Below are positions 8,492 through 16,766 of a stretch of 64,000 nt of DNA, one piece after another. The stretch is from Bacillota bacterium (GTDB lineage: Bacteria; Bacillota; Clostridia; Oscillospirales; Oscillospiraceae). Under the pieces are notes generated by a model. That model saw only the letters and a list, made by a program, of their open reading frames with translations, did not search any database and had not been told where the DNA came from. The DNA lies in the NCBI GenBank assembly GCA_021770445.1, contig JAETQY010000003.1:51531-115530 (forward strand). The letters run 5' to 3'. Both the position numbers and the translations under genes were made by a program. The first letter of the stretch is position 1, and each line of letters opens with the position of its first letter.

Positions 8492-9165
8492 TGGATAGAG
8501 TAAAGAGGCAGGCCCGTCTTACCCTCCTGCTGGTGACGGCGGGCGTCCTGACTATGGCCTGGGTGGAGGGAGTCCTGCGGCCTGTCTATCCGGTCAAGTC
8601 CGCTCTGAAGCTCGCCGTCTTTCTGGGCGGCGCCGGGCTGTACGTTCTCCTGTCCAAGGACAGGGGGCCTTTTGGCGCGTTCCGTCGCTCAGGCGCCGTG
8701 AGACCCGCCGCTCTGCTGGCCCTGGGCGTGCTGGCCTTCCTGCTGGGGGGCTACCTGCTGCTTGCCCCCTGGCTGGACCTGTCCGCTATCCCGGAAAACC
8801 TGGCCGCCAAGGAGGGCATTACCCGGGAAACCTTCCCCCTGGCCGCCGCCTATATTACCCTGTGCAACTCCCTGCTGGAGGAGTTCTTTTTCCGGGGCTT
8901 CGCCTTCCTCACTCTGTACCGGGCCGGGTACACGAAGCTGGCCTATGGCTTCTCCGCTCTGGCCTTTGCCCTGTACCATGTGTCCATCACCAGCAATTGG
9001 GGCTCCCCTGTGCTGATTCTCCTGATGGTGGCCGGACTGACCGCAGCCGGGCTGCTCTTCGACTGGCTGGACCGGGAGGGCAGCCTGTTCCCCTCCTGGC
9101 TGGTCCACATGGGGGCCAACCTGGGCACCAATGCCGTAGGATTTATCCTGTTTGGCATCCTGTAA
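8491..9165 (+). CDS. CPBP/CAAX family intramembrane glutamic protease
   Basis: A 224-residue membrane protein of the Rce1/CPBP (ABI) family. It shows EEFFFRG (the paired Glu motif), FALYHVSIT (the His block) and LVHMGANLGTN (the last conserved His/Asn block), in that order, within about six hydrophobic segments. Family members cleave substrates within the membrane; in Firmicutes some act in bacteriocin self-protection. The start ATG overlaps the TGA of the upstream gene, so the two are translated together. Substrate unknown. Confidence 0.85.
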   Translation: MDRVKRQARLTLLLVTAGVLTMAWVEGVLRPVYPVKSALKLAVFLGGAGLYVLLSKDRGPFGAFRRSGAVRPAALLALGVLAFLLGGYLLLAPWLDLSAIPENLAAKEGITRETFPLAAAYITLCNSLLEEFFFRGFAFLTLYRAGYTKLAYGFSALAFALYHVSITSNWGSPVLILLMVAGLTAAGLLFDWLDREGSLFPSWLVHMGANLGTNAVGFILFGIL

Positions 9166-9172
9166 CCTGGAA

Positions 9173-9229
9173 GCAAAACGAAGTTTTGCGCCAAAGTTCT
9201 TTTGGTGACTTTTCTTTTAAGAAAAGTCA
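9173..9229. repeat. pair of AT-rich palindromes in a short intergenic gap
   Basis: GCAAAAC-GAA-GTTTTGC (9173-9189) is followed by a near-perfect 26-bp palindrome, GTGACTTTTCTT facing AAGAAAAGTCAC (9204-9229). Neither ends in a clear T-run. They separate the protease gene from rimI and may be an interspersed repeat or a processing site. Confidence 0.5.
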
Positions 9230-9265
9230 CGCCCGCCCGGCGAGGGCGCGAAAGGAGCAGCCGTT

Positions 9266-9730
9266 ATGTATTACGAAATTGTCCCTATGGACCGCGGTCA
9301 CATCCCCCAGATCGCCGCCCTGGAGCGGGAGTGCTTCTCCGACCCCTGGAGCGAAAACCTGCTGGAGGACGCCCTCTTCGACCCCCAGGCCAGCTTCATT
9401 GTGGCCCAGGACAGTGAGGAGGAGGGCAACGTCCTAGGCTACGCTGGGCTCCACGCGGTGCTGGACGAGGGCTACATCGACAACATCGCCGTCCACCCCG
9501 ACGCCCGGCGCCACGGGGTGGCCTCCGCCCTGCTGGACGTGTTCTGCCGGTTCGGGGAGGTCAATCTGGCCTTCCTCACCCTGGAGGTACGCAAGTCCAA
9601 CACGGCGGCCATCGCCCTGTATGAGAAACACGGCTTTCATTGGGCGGGCCTGCGCCCCGGCTACTACCAGCACCCCCGGGAGGACGCCGTCATCATGACC
9701 CGGGAGTTTCCAAAGGAGGAGGAAGCATGA
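9266..9730 (+). CDS. rimI: ribosomal protein alanine N-acetyltransferase
   Basis: A 154-residue GNAT acetyltransferase. The acetyl-CoA loop is visible as HPDARRHGVASALLDVF, followed by LEVRKSNTAAIALYEKHGF, the typical RimI region. RimI acetylates the N-terminal alanine of ribosomal protein S18. The start ATG follows GAAAGGAG. Its stop overlaps the tsaD start by four bases, the usual rimI-tsaD pairing in Firmicutes; tsaB and tsaE are not in the window. Confidence 0.9.
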   Translation: MYYEIVPMDRGHIPQIAALERECFSDPWSENLLEDALFDPQASFIVAQDSEEEGNVLGYAGLHAVLDEGYIDNIAVHPDARRHGVASALLDVFCRFGEVNLAFLTLEVRKSNTAAIALYEKHGFHWAGLRPGYYQHPREDAVIMTREFPKEEEA

Positions 9731-10737
9731 ACATCTTAGCCATTGAGTCCTCCTGCGATGACACCGCTGCCGCCGTTGTTCAGGATGGCCGGACGGTGCT
9801 GTCCTCCTGCGTGTCCTCCCAGATCGAGATGCACACCATCTACGGCGGCGTGGTACCTGAGATTGCCTCCCGGAAGCATGTGGAGGCCATCTCCGGCCTG
9901 GCGGACAGGGCGGTGTCCGACGCCGGGCTGACCAAGGCCGACCTGGACGCTGTGGCCGTCACCTACGCCCCTGGCCTTATCGGGGCGGTGCTGGTGGGGG
10001 TCAACTTTGCCAAGGGGGCCGCTCTGGCTTTGAATCTGCCCCTGATCCCCGTCCACCACGTCCGGGGACACATCGCCGCCAATTACATCACCCATCCGGA
10101 CCTGGAGCCGCCCTTTGTCTGCCTGTGCGTCTCCGGAGGAACCACCACCATTGTGGACGTGCGGTCCTACACGGAGATGTCCGTCCTGGGAGGCACCCGG
10201 GACGACGCCGCCGGGGAGTGCTTCGACAAGGTGGCCCGGGTACTGGGCATCGGCTACCCCGGGGGCGGGCCCATGGACAAGCTGGCCCAGGGGGGCGACG
10301 ACAGCAAATATGTTTTGCCCGTGGCCCACGTCACCGGGGCGGAGCTGGACATGTCCTTCTCCGGGCTGAAGACCGCCAGCCTGAACCTGATCCACAACGC
10401 CCAGCAGAAGGGCGAAGCCTTAGACCTGCCCGCCTTCGCTGCCAGCTTCGGCCGGGCGGTGAGCGACAGTCTTGTCCCCCGGGTGATGGCCGCCGCCAAA
10501 ATGACCGGCTACGGCAAGCTCGCCGTAGCGGGAGGTGTGGCCGCCAACAGCCGTATCCGCTCCGACCTCCAGGCCGCCTGCGCCGCCAGCGGGGATAGGC
10601 TCTTCCTCCCGGAGCTGAAATACTGCGGGGACAACGCCGCCATGATCGGCTGCCAGGGCTTTTACGAGTTCCGGGCGGGCCACACCGCCGGCTTTGACCT
10701 GAATGCTTACGCCACGCGAGATATTTCATTGGGATAG
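9727..10737 (+). CDS. tsaD: tRNA N6-adenosine threonylcarbamoyltransferase
   Basis: A 336-residue TsaD/Kae1 protein of normal length. It transfers the threonylcarbamoyl group to A37 of ANN-decoding tRNAs together with TsaB and TsaE. The ASKHA-type fold begins ILAIESSCDDTAAAVV, and the metal-binding HxxxH is H111-V-R-G-H115. VSGGTTTI and GGVAANSRIR are further family blocks. The ATG overlaps the rimI stop and has AAAGGAGGAGG just upstream. Confidence 0.97.
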   Translation: MNILAIESSCDDTAAAVVQDGRTVLSSCVSSQIEMHTIYGGVVPEIASRKHVEAISGLADRAVSDAGLTKADLDAVAVTYAPGLIGAVLVGVNFAKGAALALNLPLIPVHHVRGHIAANYITHPDLEPPFVCLCVSGGTTTIVDVRSYTEMSVLGGTRDDAAGECFDKVARVLGIGYPGGGPMDKLAQGGDDSKYVLPVAHVTGAELDMSFSGLKTASLNLIHNAQQKGEALDLPAFAASFGRAVSDSLVPRVMAAAKMTGYGKLAVAGGVAANSRIRSDLQAACAASGDRLFLPELKYCGDNAAMIGCQGFYEFRAGHTAGFDLNAYATRDISLG

Positions 10738-11077
10738 GTCTAGGTATCCGGACGGAGCCCAGCGCCAGCGGGTCCGTCCGGAAGAGGAGGAGCGACGGAG
10801 CGAGTAAGCATTTGCGCTTGCGCAGATGCGAACGATGCGCAGTCCGCGACGACGAGCGTTATGTAATCTTCCGACGCTTTACTTCGTGAGCATTTTCCCC
10901 TGTTTTGGTGAAGTCCCCTTACATGACCCTTAAAATTCCGGGCTTTTTTCCACACTTATGTGGACAAACCTGTGGAAAATGTGCAAAACTTTTTGATAAC
11001 GCTTTTATGTTTTATCGTTATGTAAATCAATTCGACGGATTTCGGGAAAATTTCCCCGAAAACTCCCGAATTTCCCC
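10738..11077. other. intergenic region with a long hairpin and three DnaA-box-like 9-mers
   Basis: No gene is supported here. CCGGACGGA at 10748 pairs with TCCGTCCGG ending near 10780. Further on, TTTTCCACA (10946-10954), TGTGGACAA (10959-10967) and TGTGGAAAA (10971-10979) are each one base away from the DnaA box TTATCCACA or its complement. An AT-rich stretch with an ATAACG/CGTTAT inverted repeat follows (about 10996-11021). The infC promoter begins at 11078. Confidence 0.5.
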
Positions 11078-11106
11078 TTGACAGCCGCCCTCCCTGATGC
11101 TATAAT
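11078..11106 (+). promoter_or_regulatory. perfect consensus promoter TTGACA-17-TATAAT of the infC operon
   Basis: TTGACA at 11078-11083 and TATAAT at 11101-11106 are both perfect hexamers at the optimal 17-base spacing. The start site is predicted near 11113, which gives a leader of about 155 bases before infC. Confidence 0.85.
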
Positions 11107-11268
11107 GCGCTTTGCACAAGAAAGCAGGTACGGTTCCCCGTCCTCACCCCAGGCCTTGAGCCAAAGGGTCAACATGGAAGTAACAGTGCCGGGTTGCCGG
11201 CGTTGTTTTGCTGTGATGTGGGGGCCTTACCGGCAGCCCACATTTCATTTTGTCTGGAGGTGCTTCCC
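11107..11268 (+). ncRNA. structured 5' leader of infC-rpmI-rplT, putative L20-responsive leader
   Basis: The leader is about 155 bases. It holds a GTACGG/CCGT hairpin near the 5' end and, close to infC, ATGTGGG pairing with CCCACAT followed by TTCATTTT (about 11215-11251), which resembles an intrinsic terminator. In low-GC Firmicutes ribosomal protein L20 represses this operon by binding such a leader. The assignment rests on position and layout, not on a model search. Confidence 0.6.
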
Positions 11269-11802
11269 ATCGCTAACACAGGTCATCAAACCAATGAAGA
11301 GATCCGAGACAAAGAGGTCCGCCTGATCTCTGACTCCGGCGAGCAGCTGGGCATTATGTCCTCCCAGGAGGCCTTGCGCCTGGCCGAGGAGCGCAATTTG
11401 GATCTGGTCAAGATCTCCCCCACTGCCGTCCCCCCCGTGTGCAAGCTCATGGATTACGGCAAGTATCGGTTCGAGCAGACCAAGCGCGAGAAGGAAGCCC
11501 GCAAGAACCAGCGGGTGGTGGAGATCAAGGAGATCCGCATGTCTCCCAGCATCGACGTGAACGACTTCAACGTGAAGCTGCGCAACGCCCAGAAGTTCCT
11601 CTCCGAGGGCAACCGGTGCAAGGTCACCGTCCGCTTCCGCGGCCGTGAGATGGCCCACACCAACATCGGTCAGGACCTGCTGCTCAAGTTTGCTGAGGAG
11701 TGCGGCGAGACCGCTGTGATGGACAAGTCCCCCAAGCTGGAGGGCCGGCATATGTCCATCTTCCTCTCCCCCAAGCCTGCCAAGGACAAAAAGCAGCCCT
11801 GA
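11269..11802 (+). CDS. infC: translation initiation factor IF-3 (AUC start)
   Basis: A 177-residue IF3 that keeps 30S subunits free and checks the start codon. The N-terminal block TNEEIRDKEVRLI and the C-terminal EIRMSP...FNVKL region are typical. No in-frame ATG, GTG or TTG fits. The best start is ATC at 11269, eight bases after GGAGG. Rare AUU/AUC starts are a known hallmark of infC and allow IF3 to limit its own synthesis. It is first in the operon with L35 and L20. Confidence 0.93.
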   Translation: MANTGHQTNEEIRDKEVRLISDSGEQLGIMSSQEALRLAEERNLDLVKISPTAVPPVCKLMDYGKYRFEQTKREKEARKNQRVVEIKEIRMSPSIDVNDFNVKLRNAQKFLSEGNRCKVTVRFRGREMAHTNIGQDLLLKFAEECGETAVMDKSPKLEGRHMSIFLSPKPAKDKKQP

Positions 11803-11872
11803 TCCTCTTTCGCACCCCGCCAAGGGCGGGACGCCCGGGATCAGGAAAAAGTAAGAAAAGGAGTTTTCTGTT

Positions 11873-12085
11873 ATGGCGAACAAGATCAAGATCAAGACCC
11901 ACAGCGGCGCCAAAAAGCGCTTCTCCCTGACCGGCACCGGCAAGGTCAAACGGGCCATGACCAAGAAGCGTCACCTGCTCAACGGCCACGGCAAGACCAC
12001 CAAGCTGAAGCGGGCCCTGCGCGGCACCACCATCGCTGACAAGACCAACGAGGCCGCTGTCAAGCGCATGATCCTGTACAAGTAA
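11873..12085 (+). CDS. rpmI: 50S ribosomal protein L35
   Basis: A 70-residue, very basic protein with the typical L35 start MANKIKIKTHSGAKKRF and the HLL(N)GHGKTTKLKR block. AAAAGGAG precedes the ATG. It lies between infC and rplT in the standard order and is a component of the large ribosomal subunit. Confidence 0.97.
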   Translation: MANKIKIKTHSGAKKRFSLTGTGKVKRAMTKKRHLLNGHGKTTKLKRALRGTTIADKTNEAAVKRMILYK

Positions 12086-12106
12086 GACAGAGGGAGGGAA
12101 CGAACA

Positions 12107-12463
12107 ATGGCAAGAGTGAAAGGCGCGATGATGACGCGCAAGAGAAGAAATAAGATCCTCAAGATGGCCAAGGGCTACTGGGGTTCCAAGTCCAAGCACT
12201 TCAAGATGGCCAACCAGGCCGTGATGAAGTCCGGCGTTTACGCCTACACCGGCCGCAAGCTGAAGAAGCGCGACTTCCGCCAGCTGTGGATCACCCGGAT
12301 CAGTGCCGGCTGCAAGATGAACGGCATGAACTACTCCACCTTTATGAACGGGCTGAAGAAGGCCGGCATCATCATCAACCGCAAGATGCTGGCTGAGATG
12401 GCCATTAACGACAAGGCCGCCTTTACCCAGCTCACCGACACCGCCAAGAAGGCCCTGGCCTGA
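12107..12463 (+). CDS. rplT: 50S ribosomal protein L20
   Basis: A 118-residue basic protein, normal length for L20, with [20 protein letters not shown] at the start and the [21 protein letters not shown] core. It binds 23S rRNA early in large-subunit assembly and is the usual autogenous repressor of this operon. The ATG follows GAGGGAGGG. Confidence 0.97.
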   Translation: MARVKGAMMTRKRRNKILKMAKGYWGSKSKHFKMANQAVMKSGVYAYTGRKLKKRDFRQLWITRISAGCKMNGMNYSTFMNGLKKAGIIINRKMLAEMAINDKAAFTQLTDTAKKALA

Positions 12464-12477
12464 GATCGGATATAGAA

Positions 12478-12506
12478 CGCGCACCCCTTCCGGGGTGCGC
12501 GTTTTA
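12478..12506 (+). terminator. intrinsic terminator of the infC operon
   Basis: CGCGCACCCC-TTCC-GGGGTGCGCG forms a tight tetraloop hairpin followed by TTTTA, 15 bases after the L20 stop. Confidence 0.9.
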
Positions 12507-12512
12507 TGTGCC

Positions 12513-12541
12513 TTGCAAAATACTCCGAAATGCCTTATGAT
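12513..12541 (+). promoter_or_regulatory. promoter TTGCAA-17-TATGAT of the two-component operon
   Basis: TTGCAA at 12513-12518 and TATGAT at 12536-12541 are 17 bases apart, 35 bases ahead of the kinase start. Confidence 0.6.
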
Positions 12542-12576
12542 AGATACAACCAAAAGACCGGAGAGGAGGCGTCCCT

Positions 12577-13869
12577 ATGGAGCCGGCAATGTACCGCGAC
12601 CTTCGGCTCACCCTCTGGCAGCGGCAGCTGCTCATCGGGGTGGTGGTGGCCCTCACCAGCCAGGTCTATCTGTCCCTGTGGGCGGAGGGCTTCCGGGTGT
12701 CCGCCGCCGCCATTCTCTACCCCGTCCTGCTGATCGCGCTGACTGGGGACCGCCGCTGGCCCGACATCGGCCTGGTCACCGGACTGTGCGTCCTGTTCAT
12801 CCGGGTGGCCTTCGACCTGTTGGGGGACATGGCCCTGGCCCGCGCCCTGCTCATCGAGTACCCCGGCGGAGTGTTCTACCTGTGCTACGACGCCCTCCTC
12901 CGCCTGTTTTTCAGGCTGCGCCGGGCCCCCTCTCCCCCCTGGCTGGCCCTCTCCCTCTGGCTGTGTGACTTCCTCTCCAACCTGCTCAACCTGTGGCTGT
13001 CCAGCCGCTTTACCACGCTGCCCGCCGTCCTGCCCCTGGCGGGGGTGGCCCTGGTGCGCGCCCTCACCGCCTGCGCCATCCTGTGGGCGGGCCAGGGCTA
13101 CCGGCAGCTCCTGCTCCGCTCCGAGCACGAGCAGCGCTACCGGCGGCTCTTCCTCATGACGGCCAATCTGAAAACCGAGCTGTACTTTCTCAAAAAGGAC
13201 GCTGAGGACATCGAGGGGGTTATGTCCAGCGCCTACCGGCTCTACGAGCGGCTGGAGGGGCAGGAGGAGGAGCTCTCCGCCCTGGCCCTGTCCATCGCCC
13301 GGGACGTCCACGAGGTAAAGAAGGACAACCTGCGCATCATCCGGGGTCTGGAGGAGGACGTGGCCGAGGCCTACGACCACCAGGCCATGAGCCTGTCCGA
13401 CCTGCTGAATATCCTGGAGGTGTCCACCCGGCAGTTCCTGGAGGGGCACCAGGGGGATATCCGACTGGAGTGCCGCTATGATCGGGACCTCCCTATCCGG
13501 GAGCACTACCGGCTGCTGTCGGTGCTGAAGAACCTGGTCACCAATGCGGCGGAGGCCATCCTGGCCGACCGGGGCCGGGGGAAGGTCCGGGTGGAGCTGA
13601 CCACACAGGGGGAGCGTCTCCGGCTCACCGTGGCCGACGACGGCCCCGGCATCCCGCCCCGGGCCATGAAGATGCTGTTTCAGGTGGGCTACTCCACCAA
13701 ATTCAACCAGGCCACCGGGGATATCAACCGGGGGGTGGGCCTGCCCGCCGTCCGGTACATCGTGGACGAGCTGGCCGGCGACCTCCGGGTGGAATCTGAG
13801 CCAGGGACGGGGACCACGTTTTTTGCAGAACTGCCGCTGAACACTGTTACAGGAGGGGAAGCGCCGTGA
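12577..13869 (+). CDS. membrane sensor histidine kinase, GlnK (YcbA)-like
   Basis: A 430-residue kinase. The first 180 residues hold five to six membrane segments, then a linker, a dimerisation region with the likely phospho-acceptor His in IARDVHEVKKDNLRII, and an HATPase domain with N-box NLVTNAAEAI, DDGPGIP and the G-rich block NRGVGLPAVRYIV. The layout and partner match B. subtilis YcbA/GlnK, part of a glutamine-responsive system. The start ATG follows GAGGAGG. The stop overlaps the GTG start of the regulator. The sensed signal is inferred from the neighbours: the YcbB-type regulator and gltS. Confidence 0.85.
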   Translation: MEPAMYRDLRLTLWQRQLLIGVVVALTSQVYLSLWAEGFRVSAAAILYPVLLIALTGDRRWPDIGLVTGLCVLFIRVAFDLLGDMALARALLIEYPGGVFYLCYDALLRLFFRLRRAPSPPWLALSLWLCDFLSNLLNLWLSSRFTTLPAVLPLAGVALVRALTACAILWAGQGYRQLLLRSEHEQRYRRLFLMTANLKTELYFLKKDAEDIEGVMSSAYRLYERLEGQEEELSALALSIARDVHEVKKDNLRIIRGLEEDVAEAYDHQAMSLSDLLNILEVSTRQFLEGHQGDIRLECRYDRDLPIREHYRLLSVLKNLVTNAAEAILADRGRGKVRVELTTQGERLRLTVADDGPGIPPRAMKMLFQVGYSTKFNQATGDINRGVGLPAVRYIVDELAGDLRVESEPGTGTTFFAELPLNTVTGGEAP

Positions 13870-14702
13870 AAATATTCATTATCGAGGATGATATCTCTGT
13901 CATCGGTATTCTGGAGGACATTGTGGAGTGCAGCGGCCTGGGCTCCGTCTGCGGGGACACGGGCGACGGCCCCCCCGACCTGGAGCAGGTCCTGTCTCTG
14001 GACCCGGACCTGATCCTCATTGACCTGCTCATGCCCGGCAAGGACGGCATCCAGATCGTCCGGGAGCTGAAGGAGCGGGGCTGCGGGGCCAAGTTCATCA
14101 TGATCTCCCAGGTGTCCGCCAAGGAGATGATCGCCAAGGCCTACACCGCCGGGGTGGAGTTCTTCATCCAGAAGCCCATCAACCTGATCGAGGTCCGCCA
14201 GGTCATCTCCAACGTGAAGAGCCAGATTGAAAATGAGCGAGCCCTGAAAACCATTCAGAGCGTCTTTGCCGGCCGGGAGGCCCCCGCCTCCCGGCCAGCC
14301 CCGGCGGAGCTCCACCGGCGCAAGCTGACCCACATCCTCAGCCAGCTGGGCATGGCGGGAGAAAAGGGGTCCAAGGACATCACCGACCTGTGCCTGATCC
14401 TGCTGGAGGAGGGGGGCAACGTATCCCAGACGGGGGTGTCTGCCCTGTGCGCCCGGCTCCCCGGCCCGCCCAAGTCCACCGAGCAGCGCATCCGCCGGGC
14501 GGTGGAGCGGGGCCTGGGCCACATCGCCAGCCTAGGGCTGGAGGACTACAACAATGAATTCTTTCTCCGCTACGCCACCCGCCTCTTCCCCTTCCACGAG
14601 GTCCGGGCCGAGATGGCCTTCCAACAGGGGAAAGGTCCCCGGGGCAAGGCCAGCCTGAAAAAGTTTCTGGACGGGCTGGTCATCCTGGTGGAGGAGGACT
14701 GA
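13866..14702 (+). CDS. response regulator with YcbB/GlnL-type C-terminal domain
   Basis: A 278-residue regulator. The receiver domain (about 1-120) has the acidic pair IEDD, the phospho-acceptor Asp in LILIDLLMPGKDG and the Lys in QKPINL. The C-terminal half (THILSQLGMAGEKGSKDITDLC...) is the YcbB domain found in B. subtilis GlnL, which activates glutaminase and glutamine transport genes. The GTG at 13866 overlaps the kinase stop; GGAGGGG precedes it. The adjacent gltS is its likely target, since a GlnL-like site lies upstream of it. Confidence 0.85.
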   Translation: MKIFIIEDDISVIGILEDIVECSGLGSVCGDTGDGPPDLEQVLSLDPDLILIDLLMPGKDGIQIVRELKERGCGAKFIMISQVSAKEMIAKAYTAGVEFFIQKPINLIEVRQVISNVKSQIENERALKTIQSVFAGREAPASRPAPAELHRRKLTHILSQLGMAGEKGSKDITDLCLILLEEGGNVSQTGVSALCARLPGPPKSTEQRIRRAVERGLGHIASLGLEDYNNEFFLRYATRLFPFHEVRAEMAFQQGKGPRGKASLKKFLDGLVILVEED

Positions 14703-14706
14703 TTTT

Positions 14707-14738
14707 CGCCGCCGGCTCCCCGCTGGCGGCGTTTTTTT
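14707..14738 (+). terminator. intrinsic terminator of the two-component operon
   Basis: CGCCGCCGG and CTGGCGGCG pair around a CTCCCCG loop, followed by seven T. Confidence 0.9.
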
Positions 14739-14751
14739 AGGAATATGAGCC

Positions 14752-14829
14752 TCTTTTTTGTGAATACCATACAAAAAAGGGCAAAACTCTTTGTTATTTT
14801 AAGAGAACTTTATTTTCCTCCGTTACAAT
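14752..14829 (+). promoter_or_regulatory. gltS control region: GlnL-like direct repeat and TACAAT -10
   Basis: On the minus strand 14786-14771 reads TTTTGC-CCTT-TTTTGT, one base off the TTTTGT-N4-TTTTGT direct repeat that I recall as the B. subtilis GlnL site. TTTTTTGT on the plus strand also faces ACAAAAAA across a short gap. TACAAT lies at 14824-14829 without a good -35, as expected of an activated promoter. The link to the neighbouring regulator is inference. Confidence 0.45.
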
Positions 14830-14923
14830 TTGAAACTTTTTGACGGCAGGGCAATAAAATTTCTTAGAAAATTGGGGCCGGCGGAGGGGCCGGCCCTAAA
14901 AAAGGAGAAAGAAGGAGAGAACC

Positions 14924-16168
14924 ATGTTAGAGTACACCCTGAACATGTACCAGACGGCGGGCATCGCCATGCTCCTGTTCGTGCTGGGCCGCTTCCTCAC
15001 CGACCGCATCGACTTTTTGAAGCGTTGCTGCATCCCCGCCCCGGTGGTGGGCGGACTGATCTTCGCCATTGTCCACCTGGTGCTGTACATGGCCGGCGTG
15101 CTGGCCCTGTCCTTTGACGAGAACGTGAAAAACTACTTTATGACCCTGTTCTTCACCAGCGTGGGTTACACCGCCTGCTTCCGCCTGCTGAAGAAGGGCG
15201 GCAAAAAGGTGTTCACCTTCCTGGGCATCGCCATTGTGATGGTCATTCTCCAGGACCTGGTCAGCTCCCTGCTGGCCGTAGCTTTCCACTGGGACCCCCG
15301 GCTGGGCCTGTGCACCGGCTCCATCCCCATGGTGGGTGGGCACGGCACCGCCGGCTCCTACGGCGACACCATGGAGAAAATGGGCATTGCCGGCTCCCAG
15401 GTGCTGGCAATGGCCGCCGCCACCTTTGGCCTGGTGGCCGGCTCCCTCATGGGCGGCCCCACCGCCCGGAGCATCATCGTCCGCAGAGGGTTGAGCTCCA
15501 CCGAGAACGAGGCGGAGGTGGAGGAGATGGACGGCCAGTCCGCCGCCGAGAAGGCCAAGGCCGAGCGGATGGACATCGACGCTTTCACCAACGCCTTTAT
15601 CCTGCTGGCCGTGGCCTCCGGCATCGGCACTATCCTCACCGCCCTCTTCAATAACATCCACATCACCGTCTTTGGCCGGGACATCCAGTTCACCTTCCCC
15701 ACCTACATCGGCGCCATGGTCATCGCCGCCATCATCCGCAACTTCTGCGACGCCAAGCGCATCGTCCTGCCCGCCAAGGCCATCGACATGTGGGGCAACG
15801 TGTCCCTGTCCATCTTCCTGGCCATCGCCCTCATGTCCCTGAAGCTGTGGGAGCTGGCCTCCCTGGCCGGCCCCATGGTGGTCATGCTGGCCGCCCAGGT
15901 GGTGCTGATGTTCTTCTTCGCCCGCTTCGTGGTGTTCAACGTCATGGGCCGGGACTACGAGGCCGCCGTCATGACCTCCGCCTTCTGCGGCTTCGGCATG
16001 GGCGCCACCCCCAACGCCATGGCCAACATGCAGGCCATCACCAAGCGCCACGGCCCCGCGCCCCAGGCTTTCTTCATCGTCCCCCTGGTGGGGTCGCTGT
16101 TCATCGACTTCTTCAACGGCGTCATCATTACCATCTTCCTCAACGTACTGCCTATCATCTTCGGCTGA
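14924..16168 (+). CDS. gltS: sodium/glutamate symporter
   Basis: A 414-residue GltS-family transporter with about ten hydrophobic segments in two halves. PVVGGLIFAIVHL near the N-terminus and MVGGHGTAGSYGDTM in the first re-entrant region are typical, and GFGMGATPNAMANMQAIT is the matching block of the second half. It couples L-glutamate uptake to Na+. The ATG follows AAAGGAGAAAGAAGGAGAG. It stands alone between two terminators, right after a GlnK/GlnL-type system, which suggests glutamate or glutamine control. Confidence 0.95.
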   Translation: MLEYTLNMYQTAGIAMLLFVLGRFLTDRIDFLKRCCIPAPVVGGLIFAIVHLVLYMAGVLALSFDENVKNYFMTLFFTSVGYTACFRLLKKGGKKVFTFLGIAIVMVILQDLVSSLLAVAFHWDPRLGLCTGSIPMVGGHGTAGSYGDTMEKMGIAGSQVLAMAAATFGLVAGSLMGGPTARSIIVRRGLSSTENEAEVEEMDGQSAAEKAKAERMDIDAFTNAFILLAVASGIGTILTALFNNIHITVFGRDIQFTFPTYIGAMVIAAIIRNFCDAKRIVLPAKAIDMWGNVSLSIFLAIALMSLKLWELASLAGPMVVMLAAQVVLMFFFARFVVFNVMGRDYEAAVMTSAFCGFGMGATPNAMANMQAITKRHGPAPQAFFIVPLVGSLFIDFFNGVIITIFLNVLPIIFG

Positions 16169-16178
16169 GAAAGGTTTA

Positions 16179-16207
16179 TCCCGCCTCCTGCGGAGGCGGG
16201 ATTTTTT
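16179..16207 (+). terminator. intrinsic terminator of gltS
   Basis: TCCCGCCTCC-TG-CGGAGGCGGGA followed by TTTTTT. The T-run overlaps the stop codon of the convergent queH gene. Confidence 0.9.
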
Positions 16208-16766
16208 ATGTCTGCTGAGCGGCCCTCTTCTTCCGTTTGGCCGCCATGTAGCGGTCCTCCTCGCTGAAGATGCAGCCGCAGTACTTCTGCATGTAGAAGC
16301 CGTGGTCCCGGGCGAACTGCTGGCCCTCCTGGAACAGGGGGCGGAAGTCCCGGTAGAGAAAGGCCACCCCATACTTCTCCCCCATCTCCCGGGCGACGGC
16401 CGCGATGGCCTCATGGTTCTGGTAGGGGGAGATCAGCAGGGAGGTGGTAAAGCTGTCAAACCCGTTGGCAGCGGCGTATTTGGCCGTCTCCTCCATGCGC
16501 ACCCGGTAGCAGTAGGCACACCGGCCGTCGATGTTCCCCGCTACAGCGGTGATGAAGGGCCGCAGGTCGTAGGTGCCGCCGATGACCAGCTTCATACCAA
16601 TCTCCCTGGCGTACCCCTCCAGGGTACGCTTCCGGGCCTGGTACTCGGTGTAGGGGTGGATGTTGGGGTTAAACCAGAAGCCGGTGACGGGCACGCCCTC
16701 CTCCCGGAGCAGGGCGATGGGCCGGTTGGCGCAGGGGGCACAGCACATGTGCATCAGGGTGTTCAT
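16206..16766 (-). CDS. queH: epoxyqueuosine reductase QueH
   Basis: A 186-residue QueH (formerly DUF208) protein, which makes queuosine from epoxyqueuosine in tRNA without cobalamin. The N-terminal MCCAPC, the central DGRCAYCYRVR and the late QKYCGCIFS supply the cysteines for the metal centres. SPYQNHEAI is another family block. It is the last gene of a five-gene minus-strand operon: its ATG overlaps the YpsA-like stop (ATGA), and GGAGGACTT precedes it. No other queuosine gene is present in the window. Confidence 0.93.
   Translation of the reverse strand: MNTLMHMCCAPCANRPIALLREEGVPVTGFWFNPNIHPYTEYQARKRTLEGYAREIGMKLVIGGTYDLRPFITAVAGNIDGRCAYCYRVRMEETAKYAAANGFDSFTTSLLISPYQNHEAIAAVAREMGEKYGVAFLYRDFRPLFQEGQQFARDHGFYMQKYCGCIFSEEDRYMAAKRKKRAAQQT

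Noticed and set aside
10930..11077. Chromosomal origin of replication
   Set aside because: The boxes are imperfect and few, and dnaA, dnaN, rpmH and gidA are absent. A DnaA-binding side site is the most that can be said.
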